Below are positions 35,601-47,300 of a stretch of 64,000 bases of DNA, piece by piece. Within the stretch, counting starts at the first letter, position 1, and every line of letters begins with the position of its first letter. A model generated the notes under the pieces. The model searched no databases and was not told the DNA's origin. It worked only from the letters and a program-made list of their open reading frames with translations. A program made the position numbers and the translations under genes. Origin of the DNA: Mya arenaria (Eukaryota; Mollusca; Bivalvia; Myida; Myidae); NCBI RefSeq assembly GCF_026914265.1, contig NC_069123.1, positions 32,663,678 through 32,727,677 on the forward strand. Direction: 5' to 3'.

Positions 35601-38600
35601 CTAAATTCAACTTTTTGAGGGCCCCGGTCCCATTCCCCAAAGGCAGCCTTGTTACATACATCAAACACTGTGTCCCCAAGTGCCTTGGAGACAGCTGTAT
35701 TCAGTCGAGGCCCTTCTGGGTTGAGGCTGTACTTGATACGTCGACCCTGTCCCAACACTGCCTGCAGAACACCGGCTGCAAGAGCCTCCTGGCTGCCCAG
35801 TCTGAAATGTACGAGAGGGGCTAGTTTAAAATATACAATAACAGCAATCAAAATAAGACTTATGGATGAACAAGCCACAGTTACACCAGGGCTGGGCATC
35901 AATGCTACAAGCTAAACCAGTTTAAAATATACAATAACAGCAATCAAAATAAGACTTATGGATGAACAAGCCACAGTTACACCAGGGCTGGGCATCAATG
36001 CTACAAGCTAAACCAGTGCAAATCATGATCACTGCAATATATACAATAATAATTTTATTTGGTAGCTTTCCATTTAGTGTCTACCCATCTTTTTTTTGCT
36101 ACAATTCCTAATGAAAAAGAGTTATGGAAGGGTGCTGCACACTGTCCTTTTTTTAAAACATGCTTCTGCCCTAACGGTGCCCTGCATGGCACCTTCAAAC
36201 TGCAGAACCGTCATAGAATTAAAAGCTAAAGACAGTCAAATATATAACTTCAATTAAACATGATTCCTAGATTTTCTGCCATTTTTATGATGCTCAAGAC
36301 AGTAACTGTCAAGGGGTGAATGCGAAAAGGTTCTAAGTGACATTAATTAAAGAAGCAGACAGAACCTTTTCGCTTTCAACCCAACTTAGTTCTTCACAGC
36401 TCAATACAATGTGCCCTTTTCTTCTTAGCCCCTGTACCTCTTTTACAGCACCCTGTCTTTTTTAAAACCTGGCTTAAACCCTATGTACATGTATATGCAG
36501 CCTTAGGAACCAAATTATCCCTCATTTATCGATGTATTAGTTCCACTTACTTGGGTCCTTCAGTTGCCACGGCGACATATGTTGCATCTAGGTCTGGCTT
36601 TTCCTCCCTGGCTTCTCCTGTAACCATGGAAACCAATCTCATTATTTTGATATAATCAATACATTGAAGATACAGTCAAACCTGGTTGAACGGTCACCTG
36701 CTTTAAATGGCCACCTGCCTTAACGGGCCACTCCAAATTCCCCCCGTACGTTTTTACTATATAATGTACGTGCATTAACCGGCCAACTGTCTAACGCGGC
36801 CACGGCCACTAATTTTTGTCCCCATGAAGCCATATAATCACTAATTAGCAGCCACTAATCCCTTGTCACTGACACCTCCGCTGATATATTTGTCCGATAC
36901 ACAGCTTTAATTGCGAATAGAAGTTTACGGAAAAGAACGACGGCCTCGGGTATTTCCGTCATCCAATGAAAATGAATATTGCATCACACGATTGTCATGC
37001 GTGTTTACTCATCGAGAAATAATGTTTATTACATGTCGGCGAATGTTTTGATCAGAATTGACACAATTAATGACACAATTAATACGATAATTAAATAATA
37101 AAGAAGTTTATTATTAAATACCGACAAAAAAACGGTCATTTTAAATTCACAGTTTGCATTGTCATTCGACGGCGTGAAACGAGTTACGATTTTTCTATAT
37201 TATTTTTCAAAGTGCACGGATTTATATTTCTACGAACGAATAGTCACAATGCATTGTTCTTAATATTTTTTTAACTTTGATTATGGCTGAATTTTTTTTT
37301 ATCGAAAGTGTTTGACTCTAAAAGAACTTGTCGAGTGAATAAAGTTATTAAAAAACGGCCGTAGTGGAAAAAGTTTTACCAAGGAATTTAACTGTGGACG
37401 GACTGAAATCAATGGAAATCCTAACACAAAAAGACAGAGGAAATTACAAGAAATGTGTATGCACATGTAGTTATGTAAATGTGTAGACTGATATGTGGTG
37501 TCAGTGTGTTTTATTTATGCTATGCATCAACATTTATTTAATGTACGGACTACTTTAAAAAGTGAACTCAAAAATGTGTATGTACATGTAATTGTGTAAT
37601 TGATATGTGGTGTGTTTTGTTTATGCCTTGTATCAAAATTTATCTTATGTATTTTATTTATAAATTTGAAATAAAGTTATCTTATCTATACAAATGTATT
37701 TGTATTTGACCTTCTTCAATAATATTGATACAGATGTTATTGATTAAGGTGTGAGGTGGTGGTCAAGATACATAATCCATCTCTGAATAAAGCTAATGTG
37801 GCGGAAATGTCAAACCTGGATTAAGTGGCCACCTGTCTTAAGCAGCCACTTTGATCATTTCCCAAGGGTGGCCACTTAATACAGGTTTGACTGTATGTGT
37901 AACTATGAAATTACATGATAAATGCAGATCAAGTTGAGATACAACCTTAATATACAAGGATATTAATTATTCAGATGGAAGACAAAAGAACTGCAAATAC
38001 TATATACAGTTACTTTCATAAATTTGAAGTATCCGATTCAGTTGAAATATTGGATAGTTTCTTCCAAATAATACAAACAGTAGAACCCAAAATAAGAACA
38101 CATTATTCATCACCAGCATTGTACTGGCAGCAATAGCCATACTGGCGGCTGGCTAAATAAAGGATTCTAGTCATAAATTAAATTAGGGCTATTCCAGGAA
38201 TAGCCCTTACCTTAAATCAGTGTATACCGGAATAGCCCTTACCTTAAATCAGTGTATACCGGAATAGCCCTTACCTTAAATCAGTGTATACCGGAATAGC
38301 CCTTACCTTAAATCAGTGTATACCGGAATAGCCCTTACCTTAAATCAGTGTATACCGGAATAGCCCTTACCTTAAATCAGTGTATACCGGAATAGCCCTT
38401 ACCTTAAATCAGTGTATACCGGAATAGCCCTTACCTTAAATCAGTGTATACCGGAATAGCCCTTACCTTAAATCAGTGTATACGTCACAGATTATATTTA
38501 TTTCCTCAACTTTGTGTTAATTTTTTTTTTCAATGTTGACTTCAATTTTCACAAATATGTTGCAAAATGAAACTATGGGACTAAGATAATTTCAATTTAC

Positions 38601-41600
38601 AACTCTAATCTTGATTGAAATAGCTCCCTGAACATTTATATTTCATATTTTTTAATCTTTATCTATTGCAAACTTTTTCAAAAAAATACCAAACCCACTC
38701 AAAATTTACGGTACCATACTGGGGGCTGTTGGTCAGGCAAGTCTTGCGATCACTAAATCATTGTTATTACCTCCGGTATAACGCGCCTTCTCATCGTTGG
38801 ATTTTGCTCCCTTCCTATTGTACGCGTAATGTGGGAACCCGTCCAGACATCCTGTCAGTGACTGGTACAGTTCCTCATCCACACCCGATGTTACAATGGC
38901 AACCCGGTTGTTACTGTAGTGATTCTGAATAAACTCACTGGTCTGCAAAGAAAATATAAACAGAATTTGAAAAGCATCAAGAAATTTACAATTGTGTCAA
39001 TGAATTTTTTAGAGTAATTAAGATTTTAAAATTTACAATGATCATGTTAACACCACTGTTAATCATAACAAATTTCTGAAAAATCGTCCCATTGTTTATC
39101 ACAATAAATGCTCTTACCTGTTCCTTGGTGAATGAGCCGATGAAGTTTCTAGAGGCATACAGAGGATTTCCCAGGGTGTCTCTGTAAGCTGCTGAGTGCA
39201 AGTTCTCCATCAATTCTAAAAGAATACAGTGATTCCTATTATACATTCACATATTTATGATGAAGCTTTTAAATACTTATCACTTCAAAGATTTTCTGAC
39301 AAAGGGATGTACCAGTAGTATGTTTAAACACGATATCAGACAGCCGAAAAACAATAATGTAAATGTACAAAAGTTTTAATTTTAAATATATTTATGACAT
39401 AATCTAACGCAACACAATCATTTCATACTTCCAAGATTAAATGTACAAAGATTAATAAATTCATCAACAGTACCATAATCGCACGAACATGACCTATGGA
39501 TGGATAGGGCAATTCCAGTAAAAATATAACCCACAGAGGGAAGGCAAATATTTAAACAGTATATGGGTGGGTGTCTTCTTTCGCTTTTTTGGACCCAAAA
39601 CGGGTAAATTTGCTTCTGTAGGGGTTATATGTTTAAAAGGAATAGCCCTAATTGAAATTTGAAATTTTCTACATTTTGAACTAGCAAAGCAAAATCTCAA
39701 AATACTTACTGACATTAGGCTGGTTGCTAAGAATTTGCAAATCATGTAGCATTTTATTCTGACAACCTGCGAATGCGGCCCAGTCTAAATCGGAGAACCC
39801 AGCGCGGAAAACGTTCCGTAATACTGCCTCAACAGCTTCCATCCTGCAATGGAAACAAACAGTTGTCCCAATAACAAAAAGCTGTCACAAAAATATTACA
39901 AATATCCCCAATTTGGCTCCATTGCAGTGACAGCCAACTGGCCTTTTAGGGCGACATTGACCTTTCATGCAAATCAGACCTTTCCTTGCTGCTGTTTGCT
40001 TATGCATAGTTTCTTTTTTCTGCTACTATATAAGTGATATTGGTTGTGTTACAAGTTTAATGCTATAAGTGAAATGGACATCTTGCCTAAGAATTGTCTC
40101 CAAATTTGTCTTGTTCAAAAATCATAATAATGTATAACTTCTTAGTTCACCAGTCAGACCTCCGGGGTGCTTTCAAATGAATATTTTCCAGCATTGTGCA
40201 GAGTACATAATAGACAATCTAACTAGGCTGTTGACTTACCCATACTGATTAGATCCACTGTAACATAGATATGCTGTCTCTTTCCCTGTGTTTGTACTGA
40301 AACACACAATCATTCATGAAACTTAGCATTACAATGAAATACATATTCACCAATGTCACAAAACAAAATCATTTTGATGGTAAAGAAATAGCATTCATAA
40401 TTAGACTTTTTGATCAATAAATAAGCCTAACAATATTTCTTGGCATAAAACATATTTTAAACAAGTCCTGCTATATAAAATTCATAATCTGAATAAGCCG
40501 GGTGAAAGCATTTTACCAGTGCAGGGCTTGTGCTAATTATGACCACTGAAGTGAATAAACATTCAGTAAATAAATCATATTAACATTGTACTCACGAGAA
40601 TGTGCTTCCAACCACCTCCAGTGTATTGTAGAGGTTGAGGGCAAATGTGTTGGCATTTCCCTGAAGATGAAAGGCATTTGGGAGTTACAGTTTTAGTTTT
40701 GTCCATCTGGGTTGAAGGTTCCAACTTGGAACTATCTCTTTTTTAAATATCCATTCATATCTTTTGAATATCATAAATGAATGGATTATCTACAGTTTAA
40801 GGATTCCAAATTTTTAAAAAGTTATTCCTGAGTTTTCATTCCGAATTCATGAAGCAACAACTATTTTGTAAATTTAGGTGCAAATACTTCTCTCAAAATC
40901 CCTAGAAAAGACTTTTAAAAGGTTAAGAAATGAGTATTTACTTACAATCTGAATGGCATGTCTGAGGAAGTGTGTGATCCCCCTGTTTGTTCGACTCTCG
41001 TGTCTTGATCCAGCTCTCACAGCGACAACAACTCGTGTAAGTTGGGAGTCATCCAAGTTCTGAATGATCTTCCAGTCTTTGGCAGTGGTTTCAGCAACTT
41101 TTGCCTTAAGTCAAATTTTAACTCTTCAGTAAAGAAATAAATTGACAACTATGAATTTCCAGAATCTTATTATGGGCATCTAGTTTCTTCATTTAGTCAC
41201 TAACAAAAAATTCATTCAAAATAACAGTTGATGCTGAGTCGGTCATCTATTTATTGTACTGTTTTAATCTTTTCTTGAATATTAAAACCTATCGTGCTTA
41301 AATTCTAAGGCATACTGGTTGACAGTACATTTCTGAACAGGGCACAAATCCCGAACACCAGCTAAAACACACGCTTGTTTACTGTAATCGATTATTTGAT
41401 GATCTAGATCAATACAATGGCTTGCCTTGGTCACAATTGCGAAGTTTCATCTTGTTTTGTTGAGTATTTTTCTAAAAAAATGCCATTCAATGTTTATACG
41501 CTTAAAGATCAAAATGTAGCACACATCAGTGGGCGCACTCGCATATTTAGGTTTTGCAGTTATGTTGACCTACATTCAAGATATTTATAAATAGGAATCG

Positions 41601-42630
41601 CGCTTTACATTTGAATTGCATGTTTTGAAAAACATCGGAAACAATAAATAACTTTGCAGTAAATAACTTTGCAGCTAAGTGTTTATTTAATATAGCATAC
41701 TTATTGATTATAATTGTATGCCCATGTATTTTCACTTTTCAAGTGTTCGGTATTTGTGCCCTCCATAGCATAAATTTAAGGGTGATTTACTGTCTATAAA
41801 ATGAACGATTTTTGATATAAAATTGATGAGATCGTGAATCTGTAATTTGACAGATGTTGTCACATTAACCAAAGATGTTTCATCACAATTTTAACTTACT
41901 GCAACAAAAACTCCCCAAGATAATTGTGAAAAACTGCAAAAATTGTTCGGATTTGTGACCTTAGCCAGTAACCGTTATAAAGTTATAACAACATATCCCA
42001 GTCATCCAAAATTAGACTTTTGGATGAACGAGCCCGAATTCTTATACTATTGCTTGGCATCAAATTTTTGAACAAGCCCTGCTATATAAAATGCAGAATT
42101 TGAGCAAGCCCGGTAGACATTTTACCAGTACAGGGCTTGCGGGCTTCTGCTAATTTCGACCACTGATATCCTGTCAACAAATTCAATGCAAAAAATATGC
42201 CTAACCAGCTTAGACAGATAAATGTAATATAATCTGTGATCCAACTCAGAAAACGCCTGTTAGCACTGGTTAACTGTCAAACTAACCCTGTTTGCTGTAT
42301 TAACAGCCGGGCTCACAGCACCATAATTCCGCACGCCAAATCTCGTCTGAAATTAGAAATAAATAAAATAAGTGAAATCAAATCCTCAATACAGAACATT
42401 ATCGACTCAAAAATTGCCACGGGCTACACTGACTGTGTTAAGCTCATTTACCAGCACAAATTTTATGAACTGATGGTTTCCCCACCCAGATTGTTTACAA
42501 CGCGGCGAGACTACTTTCAACCCCCTATAAGAAAACTGTGACGCAAGATATTAAATTAATATGGTACAAACAATTAATAGATATTTACTTTTACAGAATT
42601 GCATATGGCTCTTGAAATCGGAGTTGCCAT
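29626..42630 (-). CDS. UQCRC2: UQCRC2, cytochrome b-c1 complex subunit 2, mitochondrial (thirteen exons)
   Basis: Exons on the minus strand: 42630-42595, 41104-40946, 40660-40596, 40296-40240, 39843-39710, 39215-39118, 38942-38771, 36617-36551, 35801-35660, 34940-34860, 33340-33264, 33085-32932, 29721-29626 (TGA 29628-29626). All are GT-AG and in frame, giving 445 aa against 453 in human. This is core protein 2 of respiratory complex III, a member of the M16 peptidase family on the matrix side of the inner membrane. The N-terminus MATPISRAICNS is a plausible targeting presequence. Family marks: VRAGSRHESRTNRGITHFLR, ENLHSAAYRDTLGNPLYASR, EFIQNHYSNNRVAIVTSGVD, KARYTGGEAREEKPD, NINYSDSGLFGFVV. 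The ancestral zinc motif HxxEH is present as H57-F-L-R-H61, with the catalytic Glu replaced by Arg, as expected for a non-peptidase core subunit. Exon 1 (12 codons) is the least certain because it is short, but phase and splice sites fit. Confidence 0.95.
29890..31715 (-). mobile_element. HINE-like element with ~160-bp monomers, carrying a nested element
   Basis: The left edge ACTAGAAGCGCCGCAATGCG contains a stem-loop (CGCCGC/GCGACG) next to CTAGT on the minus strand, then AAACCAGGTTTT. The right edge AACCCGGTTTTCG-TTGAAAACCTGGTT is the inverted partner. Monomers contain AGTGACCTTGACCTTAGCCC, AAGCAATCCCAAGCTAGCTC and AAAGTTATTGGGCAGAAACC. The element is split by the insertion at 30176-31171. 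It lies in UQCRC2 intron 12. No coding frame. Confidence 0.72.
30176..31171 (+). mobile_element. Nested Helitron-like insertion inside the previous element
   Basis: In uninterrupted monomers the text reads GCAGAAACCATTTTTCTATT. Here CCATTTTT (to 30175) is cut off by ATGCGATGGTAATG and CTATTTTAAG resumes at 31173 after a stem-loop (GGCCC-TTTT-GGGCC) and TCTTGTT. The junction is between T residues with no larger target duplication, as expected for Helentron-type insertion. It contains HINE-type edges but no monomer array. Confidence 0.68.
31731..32657 (-). mobile_element. HINE-like element with ~180-bp monomers
   Basis: The left edge ACAAGAGCTGTCACAGTATG carries a stem-loop (GTCACA/TGTGAC) and GAATGCCCC. 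The right edge is CCACCTTCGGGGGCATAA preceded by a (GGAC)n microsatellite (32611-32622). Four ~183-bp monomers contain GCAAGTTATTTTAAAATCTG, TATGTCCTTATATGCAGCAC and GTGTGACCTTGACCTTTGAG. In UQCRC2 intron 12. Confidence 0.75.
33395..34530. mobile_element. GCTGCACTCTCACA-family MITE, copy interrupted by another element
   Basis: The left end AGCTGCACTGTCTCACAG (about 33402) and right end TGTGTGAGAGTCCAGCTTTA (about 34504-34523) match the TIRs of the intact copy at 56113-56474, and the internal order (AACTACTGAACATTTCATTT, CATTAGTAAGGC, GATCTGATC) matches the copy at 59693. The piece from about 33707 to 34485 is foreign (next entry). Confidence 0.75.
33707..34485 (-). mobile_element. HINE-like element nested in the MITE, ~160-bp monomers
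   Basis: The left edge ACTAGAAATGTGTCCATAGG completes a stem-loop (GTGTCC/GGACAC) and is followed by GGATGCCCCCAC; the right edge is GTGGGGGCATAAAA. On the minus strand this gives stem-loop, ATTT, CTAGT, a textbook Helitron-like 3' end. Four monomers of about 160 bp contain CCGTAACTCCTAAATGACTA, GAACTTGATCAAGATATTAT and TTTTCAAGAATTAGATCGG. A (GTAC)n run precedes the right edge. Confidence 0.78.
35823..36015. repeat. 96-bp perfect tandem duplication in UQCRC2 intron 8
   Basis: AGTTTAAAATATACAATAAC opens each copy (35823 and 35919) and GCTACAAGCTAAACC closes both. The two copies appear identical. The left copy begins 20 bp from the exon 9 acceptor (exon 9 starts at 35801 on the minus strand), so the duplication lies where the branch point and polypyrimidine tract should be. 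Confidence 0.9.
36673..37893. mobile_element. Tc1/mariner-pogo (Tigger)-like non-autonomous transposon
   Basis: Starts CAGTCAAACCTGGTTGAACG and ends with the inverted ACAGGTTTGACTG, with a TA dinucleotide on each side (36671-36672 and 37894-37895). Both ends carry GGCCACCTG/TTAAG words typical of Tigger termini, and the right terminus is itself palindromic (about 37812-37893). About 1.2 kb with no intact transposase frame. Lies in UQCRC2 intron 7. Confidence 0.82.
38197..38483. repeat. 32-bp minisatellite, nine identical units, UQCRC2 intron 7
   Basis: The unit is GGAATAGCCCTTACCTTAAA plus TCAGTGTATACC, repeated exactly every 32 bp (TAG at 38201 through 38457). I see no mismatch among the units. 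On the transcribed strand each reads TTTAAGGTAAGGGC, a good match to a 5' splice site. The first unit forms a palindrome with its left neighbour (GGGCTATTCC-A-GGAATAGCCC, 38186-38206). Confidence 0.95.
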
Positions 42631-44392
42631 GTTCTTTAAATTTGGCCCGATTTCCAAAGTGAAGGTGAACGACGGCCAAAATGGCGAAACTAAGCGGTCG
42701 ACGCAAATCTTTCAAGTTGTAACATTTAGCATGGTCAAAGTGTAAGAATTTCGAAAACAGATAAATTTGTGCATTGTGTACACACCGGTCTTACCGAAAC
42801 ACACCGGTCTATTTTTGAGACCGGTACGAAATTTGTGCAGTTAAAAATTTTCAGCAATGCCTGCTTTTTAAAACGTTAAAATGATCGGCATTCCTCAAAT
42901 TGTCTGAAAAGGGTGTACAGTACGTGTAGCAGCTATTTTTGGATCCTGCTCAGTAAAAGCAACTACGATAAAAAGTAAAGAACTACTAAGAAAAATAGCT
43001 TAGACGAACTAATAAGAGCTACTAAATACTACACAAAACTTATCTTATTGTAGTCCTCATTAACTCTTTAATTGTAGTTGAAAGGACTTTTAAATGGACC
43101 GATGTCTTTATCCTAATAATGTGTAAAAGGTGTAATTGTAAGTTTAAAATAAAACTGTTGAAAGTGCCAAGTTACTGTGTTAATAAATTAAATACATCTG
43201 GAGTAAAATATCAGGTTCTGATACAAATTTACCCATTCATTTTGCATTAACGGGCACAATGCCAATGGACCGAACGCCAACTCAACATTAACTCAAATAC
43301 TAATAAGAGCTTTTTAAACAATTATATACTTCTTCAATTCAATTACGGAGAACTTAAATTGAATAAATGATATCATCAATTGAATTAAAGATATCTCCAA
43401 ATCACTTGAAGAGCTGAAGATATCTGGAAATTAACTGAATAATAGAGCACACAATTTTAATTAGTCATATGGAGGTATTTCCAAAGCAATCAGAGTCCTC
43501 ATATCATTTTAATACATTGTGTTGTTTTAAATTCAGCCGAATAAATGCTCAAGATTAACCATTGAATTAAGAGCTCATTAATAGAATTAGAAGAATCATC
43601 AAATACATTTTGGAAGATCAAAACTTGAGCTATCTATCAAATAATTGTTGCCCTTATTAATTAGAACTTTCTTCAATTGGTTTGAAGGTCTCTCTAATTC
43701 TATCAGTGAAAGCAACAGCTGCCATGGATGTTGCTAGTAAATGGGTCTCAATAATGTTCGTACTCCCATGCAGCTAACAATATAGCTATGTAATCATATT
43801 TTAAACAAGTACTTAATTAGAGACATCTTCAAATCAATTTAAGATGTCTTCAAGATATCTTTATTAAGATCAATTAACAGACGTTGTATTTTTATTTTAT
43901 TTTTGGTGGGGGGGGGGGGGGGGGCACTTATAGAAGACTTAAACTAGGCCTTTAAAATTTAAGTTTATACCAAATATAGATATAGTACCGTAAATTATAT
44001 GATATAAGCACCTTCATTGACCCTATTAAGAAATAGCCTTGACTCGCTTTAATATTATTTTTGCTATCATGCTATTTTAACACTTTTTGTTATTTGCTTT
44101 TAGCATTTCTTGCATTCTTAAAGCACAAACAGCCACAAGGGGGGAAATTGGAGGAAAACCTCGAAAATGTGTGGTCATGAACATTAATAGCAAAAGGCAT
44201 TAACACAAGGCATGTCGTTCAGACGTTCTATAAAAAAAAGAAATGGGTATCTTAACACTGTTGTAAAACATTTCCTACACTGTTACCTTTCCGTGCAATA
44301 GGGCAAAAGGTCACGTGATACTCACATGATTTTTAGTTGTTGACAAAAATCACGGAAGATATTTTCTTTCTAACACGAAAATAACAACAACA
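42236..44392. other. UQCRC2/prosaposin divergent promoter region and UQCRC2 intron 1 end
   Basis: Start codons lie 1.76 kb apart. AT-rich sequence with a poly(G) run at 43907-43924 and no further gene. A 101-codon open frame at 42236-42541 inside UQCRC2 intron 1 lacks an ATG start and any recognised motif. Confidence 0.55.
42678..42686 (+). promoter_or_regulatory. YY1-like site at the UQCRC2 5' end
   Basis: AAAATGGCG lies 48 bases upstream of the UQCRC2 start codon, matching the YY1 core. YY1 sites near the start of transcription are common in nuclear genes for mitochondrial and ribosomal proteins; use here is inference. Confidence 0.4.
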
Positions 44393-47300
44393 ATGAACGT
44401 TGTTGTCTTGCTTGCTTTCATTGGATACGGTAAATAAATCTTTAATGAACATATCAATCGGATTAACATTTTTTATATACTGAGTATTGTTTTTTTTTTT
44501 TAATTTTATTATTTATTAAGTTACAGTTATGTGTTTTCCTTTCTTCACTGTATGATGTATCTGAGTATGTTTATTGATGTTTGTTCAAAGGTAAGATTGT
44601 GGTTTGATTTATAGAGTGAAGGAACATATTTTCCAACCAGTGTAGTGTTTGTGGGTAAGAACCAGCCACCGGTTCGCTCAGTTTGTTGTGGCAGAGCACC
44701 GTGCTAGTGTAGTCTAAAATAATAGACGTGTTATATGGATAATAAAGGTTTATATATATTCATATTTTACCATGTAAGTACAAAGCTATTTTGCACAAAA
44801 CAAGCATTAAACACATGATCTACCTTTCCAATAAAACGAAACTTGACTGACACAGACAACAATTATGCCAAGCGGAACAACTTGACCCAATCGTAGTAAC
44901 TCGGCCACCTCAAACAAGCTTCGTGATAGACCTCGTAAATAATCTTAACAACTCGGCCATGACCAAAGTGCTCCTATTGTTGTAAAACTGTGAACTGCAG
45001 CCTTGGGTTATGTTTTGACAGAATGAAATGAAGAAAATCCCATCAAACAGATATTTATTTTTTGTGTACGGAACTAACATAAAATAATATTATCTAGTAT
45101 TTCTTGTTTTTATGATATTTTATGAACGCAATATGCTTTAACCCGGAATCTCGATCTGAACAACTACCCACTTTTGGTACAAAACAATTTGTACATGAAG
45201 GATTTGCCATATCAAAAATCGTAAAAAAATCCGTCAACGTACAATGATTTGGACTACGTGCTAGTGCTCTAGTGGACAGGATTCAAGCCCCACACCAGAC
45301 TTTTACTCCCAGGTATACTTTTATGGTGGCAATGGTAATTGGCAGGAGTGCCTCCATCGGCCTAAAAGTTAAATGAGGGGAGGAGTGTAGTGTGTGAGAG
45401 TAAGAACCAGCCGCCCAGTTATCTCTGTTGGTTAGAGCGCCATGCTAGTGTTCTAGCGATCATGGCTTCGAGCCTCCCTCCAGGCCCCCCTTTCGGAAAG
45501 TTTACTCCACAGTTTACTTTTCCAGTAAACCAGGAGTTCAAAAGATAATTTGGCCTAATTCTGATAAGTCAAAACTAGATTTTCAGGAGTCATGGTCTGT
45601 TTTTCTATTTTTACAATTTTCAAAGTTTTATAAATAGCTACTGAGGCTGAATAAGATTTAATTTTCATTCTGGTAAAATCTCAAGAAAAACAAAAAAAAT
45701 ATGCAATGTTTGTTTTGAACAAACAGGGCTTTTTCTGTAGTGCCAACGGGTCCGACTGTCAGACCCATTTCCAAAGCAAAATATAAGATATTTTTCCCAA
45801 TCTTCAGAAAAATTCCCAATCAAAATTGAAAAAAAGAAGTTTTTTATTTTTGTGTTATGAATGACTTTTTGCCTGAACTGGTTCATTCAACATCATAATA
45901 AATTAAGATGCTGTAAAGTTTTGGGAGTAATTGAATGAAGAAACATTGATTTACATCACATTCAGAGATCAGTATGAAATATTATCTGTCATGATTTATT
46001 GCAATTGATATTTCAGCCTTTTCAGGTATTTTGAAAGGGAAAAGGAACTAATATTAAGTAATTTCCTCATACGCCAGAGACTGGAAAGCTTTTTTTTTTA
46101 CTGTAAAATTTCCCAATTTTACGACACAAGTTTTCCCAAAATGTTTAGGGTCTTTTTCCAAAATGGGCAGAAAAAGCCCTGATTAGATGGTAAGAGATAT
46201 TACATGATTGTTTTTTATTTAATGATGACTGTGTAACGCCCAAACATTAAGATATACATGTACAACTGATGAATTCCTGTTTATTGAGTATCTACCAGTT
46301 TTTGTCACAAAGAGGTGTTGGGTGCTTGTTAATAAAAGTAGGTAAAATAAATTAATCTTAAAAAAAAGATTGAAAATTAATGTTGCCAATATAAAATCTT
46401 TGAACAAGTGCCTTTAATGTATTGTCAGTTAAAAAATAATGTAATTATTTTTATGTATATAATTTAGAAATTTAAACTTATAAAAGCTGAACAACAATTT
46501 CATTTCATCAAACTTGTAAAAATATCAAGAAATTAAAATGTGCCAGTATTTAAATTAAAATGTGCCAGTATTTAAATATTTAATAAGTATTTGTAGTATA
46601 TTTTCACAATGACCCATATTAAATACAGGTACATACATTTTAATGGCTAAAGATCTGTCATATATAAACTGAGTATCACATTTTTACCCCTGTGTCTAAA
46701 TATAGCAATTCCATTATGTTGTTAGTCATGCGTTACAAAGTTCAAAATCACGCTCTTTGGACCAAGTTACATTTAAAGCACTCACATGGTCTTAATTCAG
46801 TTTCTTATGGTTTAAACAGTATTGATATTTAATGAATAATGTTTATGAAATATAAGTTTCAGAATAAACATTTTAAAACATAAACTTTGAAAGTCAGCTG
46901 TATCATCATGGTAGATTTTGTTCCGTATATATTACATTTGTTGTACATGTAGTATTTTTATATGAGAAATCTGATTGTGATGGTGATCTTTTTTGAAGGC
47001 AAGAACTGCTTTCATTGAAATTGCCTTGCATTTTTAAGTATGTTTTTTGCACTCAAAAAGGAGGCATGTGGTAGGCACTCCTTCTGTTGGTCATATTCAC
47101 AATTCATTACTTCTAACAGTGTCGTAACTTTAAAGATGCACTCTTACTCCCAAATAAGCTGTACCACAATAAATACAATTGTTTTAATTTTCTAATAAGA
47201 ATGAATAAATATCGAAAAAATAAGGTGCAGAATGCACAGTATTTCTACCTTATGAGATAATCATCGATTTTGTTAATATTCAAGGACTTAATATTTGTGC

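Noticed and set aside
42236..42541. 101-codon plus-strand frame in UQCRC2 intron 1
   Set aside because: No ATG start, no recognised domain; possibly an old mobile-element relic but unsupported.
45420..45480. Possible tRNA gene
   Set aside because: A and B box-like words exist but no complete cloverleaf; the same words recur in an interrupted second copy, so a SINE fits better.
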